A stretch of DNA of 40,999 nucleotides, taken from positions 1 through 40,999 of the forward strand of contig CAJWKU010000014.1 in NCBI GenBank assembly GCA_913043005.1. The letters are read 5' to 3'. Origin of the DNA: an uncultured Cryomorphaceae bacterium (GTDB lineage: Bacteria > Bacteroidota > Bacteroidia > Flavobacteriales > Schleiferiaceae). Shown here one piece after another: positions 37,214 through 40,999 of this stretch (its first letter is position 1; each line of letters starts with the position of its first letter). The position numbers and the translations under genes are program-made. The notes under the pieces were generated by a model that was given only the letters and a program-made list of their open reading frames with translations, was not told the DNA's origin and ran no database searches.

Positions 37214-37336
37214 GTGACGCTAAAGGTGGAAGGGTCAATACGATTACAACCACAATAAAAATGCTAAGTATAGAAAGGAGCCAAGATTAGCTTTATTTTA
37301 TATTTCAAGCTTAAATTCAATTTAAAAGAAAATACT

Positions 37337-38617
37337 ATGAGCTATTTATTTACATCTGAATCAGTTTCAGAGGGGCACCCAGATAAAGTTGCGGACCAAA
37401 TATCTGATGCTCTTGTGGATCATTTTGTAGCATTTGATCCGAAATCTAAAGTTGCTTGTGAAACCTTAGTCACGACTGGCCAGGTTGTTTTGGCGGGAGA
37501 GGTCAAATCCAAAACGTATCTAGATGCACAAGAAATAGCTAGAGAAGTGATTCGTAAAATTGGATATACTAAGAGCGAATATATGTTTGAAGCCAACTCA
37601 TGTGGTGTGTTAAGCGCAATTCACGAACAATCTGCAGATATAAATCAAGGGGTTGATAAAGCATTGGAAGAAGAACAAGGAGCTGGTGATCAAGGGATCA
37701 TGTTTGGTTATGCAACTGACGAAACCGAAAATTATATGCCTCTTGCTCTAGAAATTAGTCATCTTCTACTTAAAGAATTGGCCCAAATAAGACATGAAGG
37801 AAAAATCATGAATTATTTACGTCCCGATTCAAAAAGTCAAGTTACAATTAGATACAATGATGAGCACATGCCTGAAGCTATCGATACAATTGTTATATCC
37901 ACACAGCATGATGAATTTGGAGGAGAAACAGAGATGCAAAAAAAGATTGCCTCGGATATTCAAGAACTCTTAATTCCTAGAGTGAAAAATAACCTTCCAA
38001 AGAAAATTCAAGATTTATTTAATCAGCGTGTTCAATACTTAATTAATCCGACAGGTAAATTTGTCATTGGAGGACCTCATGGTGATACTGGTTTAACAGG
38101 TCGCAAAATTATTGTTGACACTTATGGAGGTAAAGGAGGCCATGGAGGTGGGGCCTTTTCGGGAAAAGACCCATCAAAAGTAGATCGGTCAGCAGCATAT
38201 GCCGCAAGATATGTTGCAAAAAATATCGTTGCTGCTGGAGTTGCTAAACAAGTTTTAGTTCAATTAGCTTACGCGATTGGTGTAGCTGAACCAGTAGGCT
38301 TTTATCTCAACACATATGGGACTGCTTCCGTTTCAGGAAATGATGGAAGCACACTAAATGATGGAGAAATCTCCGCTAAACTCAAACCCCTATTTGATTT
38401 ACGGCCCTTTTCGATTGAATCAAAATTTGGACTAAGGGAGCCAATTTATTCTGAAACGGCAGCATATGGCCATATGGGAAGGAAAAATGAGATTGTCACC
38501 AAAACGTTCAAACGACCCAGTGAAAATGGCATGGAAGAATTAACGAAAACCGTAGAATTATTTACTTGGGAAAAGTTAGATTCTGTAGATGAAATAAAGT
38601 CTGTTTTTAATCTTTAA
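37337..38617 (+). CDS. metK: S-adenosylmethionine synthetase
   Basis: 426 residues. Conserved strings: [18 protein letters not shown] at the start, [69 protein letters not shown]. It makes SAM from methionine and ATP as a tetramer. A bacterial MetK is usually about 385-400 residues; the extra length here lies mainly in the middle ([20 protein letters not shown] region) and C-terminus, as in other Bacteroidota. It is divergent from the met operon and convergent with ahcY. Confidence 0.97.
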   Translation: MSYLFTSESVSEGHPDKVADQISDALVDHFVAFDPKSKVACETLVTTGQVVLAGEVKSKTYLDAQEIAREVIRKIGYTKSEYMFEANSCGVLSAIHEQSADINQGVDKALEEEQGAGDQGIMFGYATDETENYMPLALEISHLLLKELAQIRHEGKIMNYLRPDSKSQVTIRYNDEHMPEAIDTIVISTQHDEFGGETEMQKKIASDIQELLIPRVKNNLPKKIQDLFNQRVQYLINPTGKFVIGGPHGDTGLTGRKIIVDTYGGKGGHGGGAFSGKDPSKVDRSAAYAARYVAKNIVAAGVAKQVLVQLAYAIGVAEPVGFYLNTYGTASVSGNDGSTLNDGEISAKLKPLFDLRPFSIESKFGLREPIYSETAAYGHMGRKNEIVTKTFKRPSENGMEELTKTVELFTWEKLDSVDEIKSVFNL

Positions 38618-38631
38618 ATAAGAGTAACAGT

Positions 38632-38666
38632 AAAAAAAGGGAGTAATTAAAACTCCCCTTTTTTTA
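38632..38666. terminator. Bidirectional terminator between metK and ahcY
   Basis: The A-run and GGGAG (38632-38643) pair with CTCCC and a T-run (38653-38665) around a 9-base loop, with one bulged C. The A and T tracts on each side let it work for metK on the plus strand and ahcY on the minus strand. Confidence 0.85.
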
Positions 38667-38686
38667 ATTTATTAAATTGCTATCCT

Positions 38687-40006
38687 TTAATATCGATATG
38701 TTTCTGGCTTAAATGGTCCTTTAACTTTGACTCCAATGTAATCTGCTTGCTCTTCAGAAAGAACATCCAGCTCTGCTCCCACAGATTGAAGGTGCAGTTC
38801 AGCTACTTTTTCATCTAAATGCTTAGGCAAAGTAAATACTTCATTAGAATACTTTCCAGGATTCATATATAATTCCATTTGAGCTAATACTTGATTCGTA
38901 AAAGAATTTGACATCACAAAACTTGGGTGCCCTGTAGCGCATCCGAGATTAACTAATCTACCTTCAGCCAAAACTATAATCTCTTTGTCTCCTATTGTAT
39001 ACATGTCAACTTGCGCCTTTATCTCTAATTTCGATTCTCCATAATTAGAATTTAACCAGGCCATATCAATCTCATTATCAAAATGGCCGATGTTGCATAC
39101 AACTGCCTTATCTCTTAAAGCTAAAAAGTGGCGGTCAACAATAATGTTTTTGTTTCCAGTAGATGTGATGACAATATTCGCCATTCCTATGACATTATCA
39201 ATTTTACGAACTTCAAATCCATCCATAACGGCCTGCAGAGCACATATTGGATCAACCTCAGAAACAATGACACGTGCACCTGCAGCCTGAAAAGATGCAG
39301 CCGTACCTTTTCCAACATCTCCATAACCTGCACAAACAACAACTTTTCCAGCTATCATTAAATCTGTAGCTCGACGTATTGCGTCCACCGCAGACTCACG
39401 ACAACCATATTTATTATCAAACTTTGACTTCGTAACAGAGTCATTTACATTGATTGCAGGCATGGGTAGTGTCCCGTTAATCATACGCTCAAAGAGACGA
39501 TGAACACCTGTCGTTGTTTCTTCAGAAAGACCTCCAATCCCCTCTACGAGGTGAGGGTATCGATCTAAAACCATATTTGTTAGATCACCACCATCATCCA
39601 ATATCATGTTCAATGGTTTCCTGTCCTCTCCAAAAAATAATGTTTGCTCTATACACCAATCAAACTCCTCTTCATTTAAACCTTTCCATGCGTAAACCTG
39701 CACACCCGCTTCAGCAATCGCCGCCGCAGCGTGATCTTGGGTTGAAAAAATATTGCACGATGACCAGGTGACTTCCGCGCCCAAATCAACTAAAGTTTCT
39801 ATTAGCACTGCAGTCTGGATGGTCATATGTAAACATCCCGCAATACGGGCACCCTTAAGAGGCTTGCTTTGTCCATATTCTTTTCTTAGTGCCATTAACC
39901 CTGGCATCTCTGACTCAGCAAGGTGTATCTCGCTTCGACCCCAAGGAGCCAAAGAAATATCTTTTACTTTATTTTTAATGAAGTTGTTTTTTGTTGAGTT
40001 TTCCAT
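38687..40006 (-). CDS. ahcY: S-adenosylhomocysteine hydrolase
   Basis: 439 residues from the ATG at 40006; a TTG one codon upstream is possible. It has the substrate domain ([33 protein letters not shown]), [20 protein letters not shown] with the conserved lysine and aspartate, the NAD fold [23 protein letters not shown], and the C-terminal NAD-closing tail ending KPETYRY. It splits SAH into adenosine and homocysteine, which feeds MetH. Its start is only 17 bases from the divergent phosphopantetheinyl transferase start, so its promoter must lie inside that gene; a -7-like TAATTTTG (40045-40038) is a candidate. Confidence 0.97.
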   Translation of the reverse strand: MENSTKNNFIKNKVKDISLAPWGRSEIHLAESEMPGLMALRKEYGQSKPLKGARIAGCLHMTIQTAVLIETLVDLGAEVTWSSCNIFSTQDHAAAAIAEAGVQVYAWKGLNEEEFDWCIEQTLFFGEDRKPLNMILDDGGDLTNMVLDRYPHLVEGIGGLSEETTTGVHRLFERMINGTLPMPAINVNDSVTKSKFDNKYGCRESAVDAIRRATDLMIAGKVVVCAGYGDVGKGTAASFQAAGARVIVSEVDPICALQAVMDGFEVRKIDNVIGMANIVITSTGNKNIIVDRHFLALRDKAVVCNIGHFDNEIDMAWLNSNYGESKLEIKAQVDMYTIGDKEIIVLAEGRLVNLGCATGHPSFVMSNSFTNQVLAQMELYMNPGKYSNEVFTLPKHLDEKVAELHLQSVGAELDVLSEEQADYIGVKVKGPFKPETYRY

Positions 40007-40023
40007 CAATTTTGCTTTGAATT

Positions 40024-40999
40024 ATGATTAGAGATGACAAAATTAAGCATATCATGTCCGCCGAAGTGAATAAACTTGGACTTTTTGGCTTGAATATCGT
40101 TTTTGTCCCGATAAACGAAAATAAAAACGTTTCAATTAAAGTTCTTTCACCCGAAGACCTTAAAAGGTTCGTAAAGTTCAAAAGTGAAAAGAGAAGAACA
40201 GAATTTCTATCTGCAAGGGTTGCTTTAGGCATGATTAATCATAACCTTTCTAAAGAAATTTCATATGAGGGTAACCGTCCTAAGCTTAAGTCTAATTCCG
40301 GTGAACTTAGCCTGAGTCACAGTCAAAAATTTGCCGCAGCAGCTTGGCATCCGAGTCTACCAATAGGTATTGATGTGGAAAGTGAGAGACTACAGCTACA
40401 CAAAATTTCAACAAAATTTCTTTCTTTGGAAGAGATTAATAAAATTGGATCATCAAAAAATCCTGACTTAGCAAGAAGAATCGCTTGGGGAGCGAAGGAA
40501 TCCATCTATAAAGCTGCAAATCAAAAAGGGCTATCACTTTCAAAAGATATCATGCTAAATTTTATTGCTGAATTGGGAAACGGTAAGGGGAATGCCACCA
40601 TTACTGACGGTCGAAAATACAGTGTTGGCTGGAACTTAATTGCCAACGATGATAAAACAACAGAGGCATTAGTTTGGGCAGTAGAACATCCGAAAACTTT
40701 GAAAATTGTTATAACAGGCCCAGAATCTTCTGGAAAAACAACTCTTTGTAAATCCCTTAGTGCTCATTTTAATGGGACGCATGTAGCTGAATATGCAAGA
40801 GAGTATCTAAAAAATAAAAAGAGCAAGTATGATCTGAATGACATCATTCGTATCAACAAAATCCAAACAGAAAATCACAAAAATATTATTGAACCAATAG
40901 TATTTTTCGATACAGACGGGATAACATTGATTATTTGGGCAAACGACAAATTCAATAAATCTATTGATGATTTTGAAATTACTCTGAGAGATAACTTGC
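40024..40999 (+). CDS. Fusion of 4'-phosphopantetheinyl transferase and NadR-like kinase domain, partial (3' end beyond window)
   Basis: One frame is open from the ATG at 40024 to the window edge (325 codons); an ATG at 40054 is an alternative start. Residues 1-215 are a phosphopantetheinyl transferase of the Sfp/AcpT superfamily: LSLSHSQKFAAAAW (about 95-108), GIDVES (115-120) and WGAKESIYKA (155-164), whose Asp, Glu and Glu-Lys positions bind metal and CoA. Residues 226-325 are a NadR-type nucleotide kinase: KIVITGPESSGKTTL (P-loop, 227-241), YAREYL (257-262), FFDTDGITLIIWANDKF (295-310). I checked that no stop occurs between the two. In relatives these are normally separate proteins. The first part activates carrier proteins; the second phosphorylates nicotinamide riboside or a related substrate. 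Confidence 0.85.
   Translation, partial: MIRDDKIKHIMSAEVNKLGLFGLNIVFVPINENKNVSIKVLSPEDLKRFVKFKSEKRRTEFLSARVALGMINHNLSKEISYEGNRPKLKSNSGELSLSHSQKFAAAAWHPSLPIGIDVESERLQLHKISTKFLSLEEINKIGSSKNPDLARRIAWGAKESIYKAANQKGLSLSKDIMLNFIAELGNGKGNATITDGRKYSVGWNLIANDDKTTEALVWAVEHPKTLKIVITGPESSGKTTLCKSLSAHFNGTHVAEYAREYLKNKKSKYDLNDIIRINKIQTENHKNIIEPIVFFDTDGITLIIWANDKFNKSIDDFEITLRDNL

Noticed and set aside
37201-37336. SAM-II riboswitch in front of metK
   Set aside because: A GCTAAAGG string is suggestive, but I could not lay out the SAM-II pseudoknot. Kept only as an unexplained leader.

Overview
The window looks like the chromosome of a Bacteroidota, probably a marine, flavobacteria-like lineage. It is AT-rich and carries TonB-dependent receptors with carboxypeptidase-regulatory N-domains, a DUF4249 lipoprotein, a PorV/PorQ-family protein with a partner ending in a type IX secretion-like tail, a DUF3127 protein, a two-gene MetH, and promoters of the Bacteroidota form TTG-N19-TAnnTTTG. 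I see no insertion sequence, prophage, CRISPR array or rRNA.

Layout. (1) 1-6246, minus strand, is the most unusual part: a tight operon whose first gene fuses a FliF-like membrane-ring domain to a FliG-like rotor domain. It is followed by a periplasmic/outer-membrane protein, a lipoprotein, a MotA/PomA-like and a MotB/PomB-like stator pair, and then an Ig-like surface protein cut by the window edge. No rod, hook, filament, export or chemotaxis gene is present. It reads as a stripped-down, ion-driven rotor-stator machine coupled to the envelope rather than a flagellum. (2) 6392-8502, minus: a thioredoxin-like protein, a membrane-anchored hypothetical, a tiny membrane protein and tRNA-Leu(UAG). 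(3) 8746-11036: a flavin-reductase-like protein, a DUF3127 protein and a lone ABC permease; then Prc protease (11049-13139, minus). (4) 13308-16555, plus: a TonB-dependent receptor coupled to a DUF4249 lipoprotein. (5) 16598-20909, plus: an MscS-type channel, RuvC, an ABC-F ATPase and a small barrel-like protein. (6) 20948-21842, minus: HIT protein and GreA. (7) 21947-30642, minus: a TonB-receptor / 1322-residue secreted protein / PorV-like operon. (8) 30751-32280: a degenerate Rieske-like lipoprotein and a fatty-acid desaturase. (9) 32358-40006: a methionine/SAM-cycle cluster (metF, two-part metH, metK, ahcY) with a SAM-I riboswitch leading the met operon and divergent, well-formed promoters. 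(10) 40024 to the end, plus: a phosphopantetheinyl transferase fused in frame to a NadR-like kinase domain, cut by the window edge.

How parts work together. In region 1 the MotAB-like pair would supply torque, the FliF-FliG fusion would be the inner-membrane rotor, and the lipoprotein and outer-membrane protein could form a conduit or bearing to the surface. The Ig-like protein is a candidate load, but that link is inference. In region 9, MetF makes methyl-THF, MetH remakes methionine, MetK makes SAM and AhcY removes SAH, so the riboswitch gives product feedback to the first two steps.
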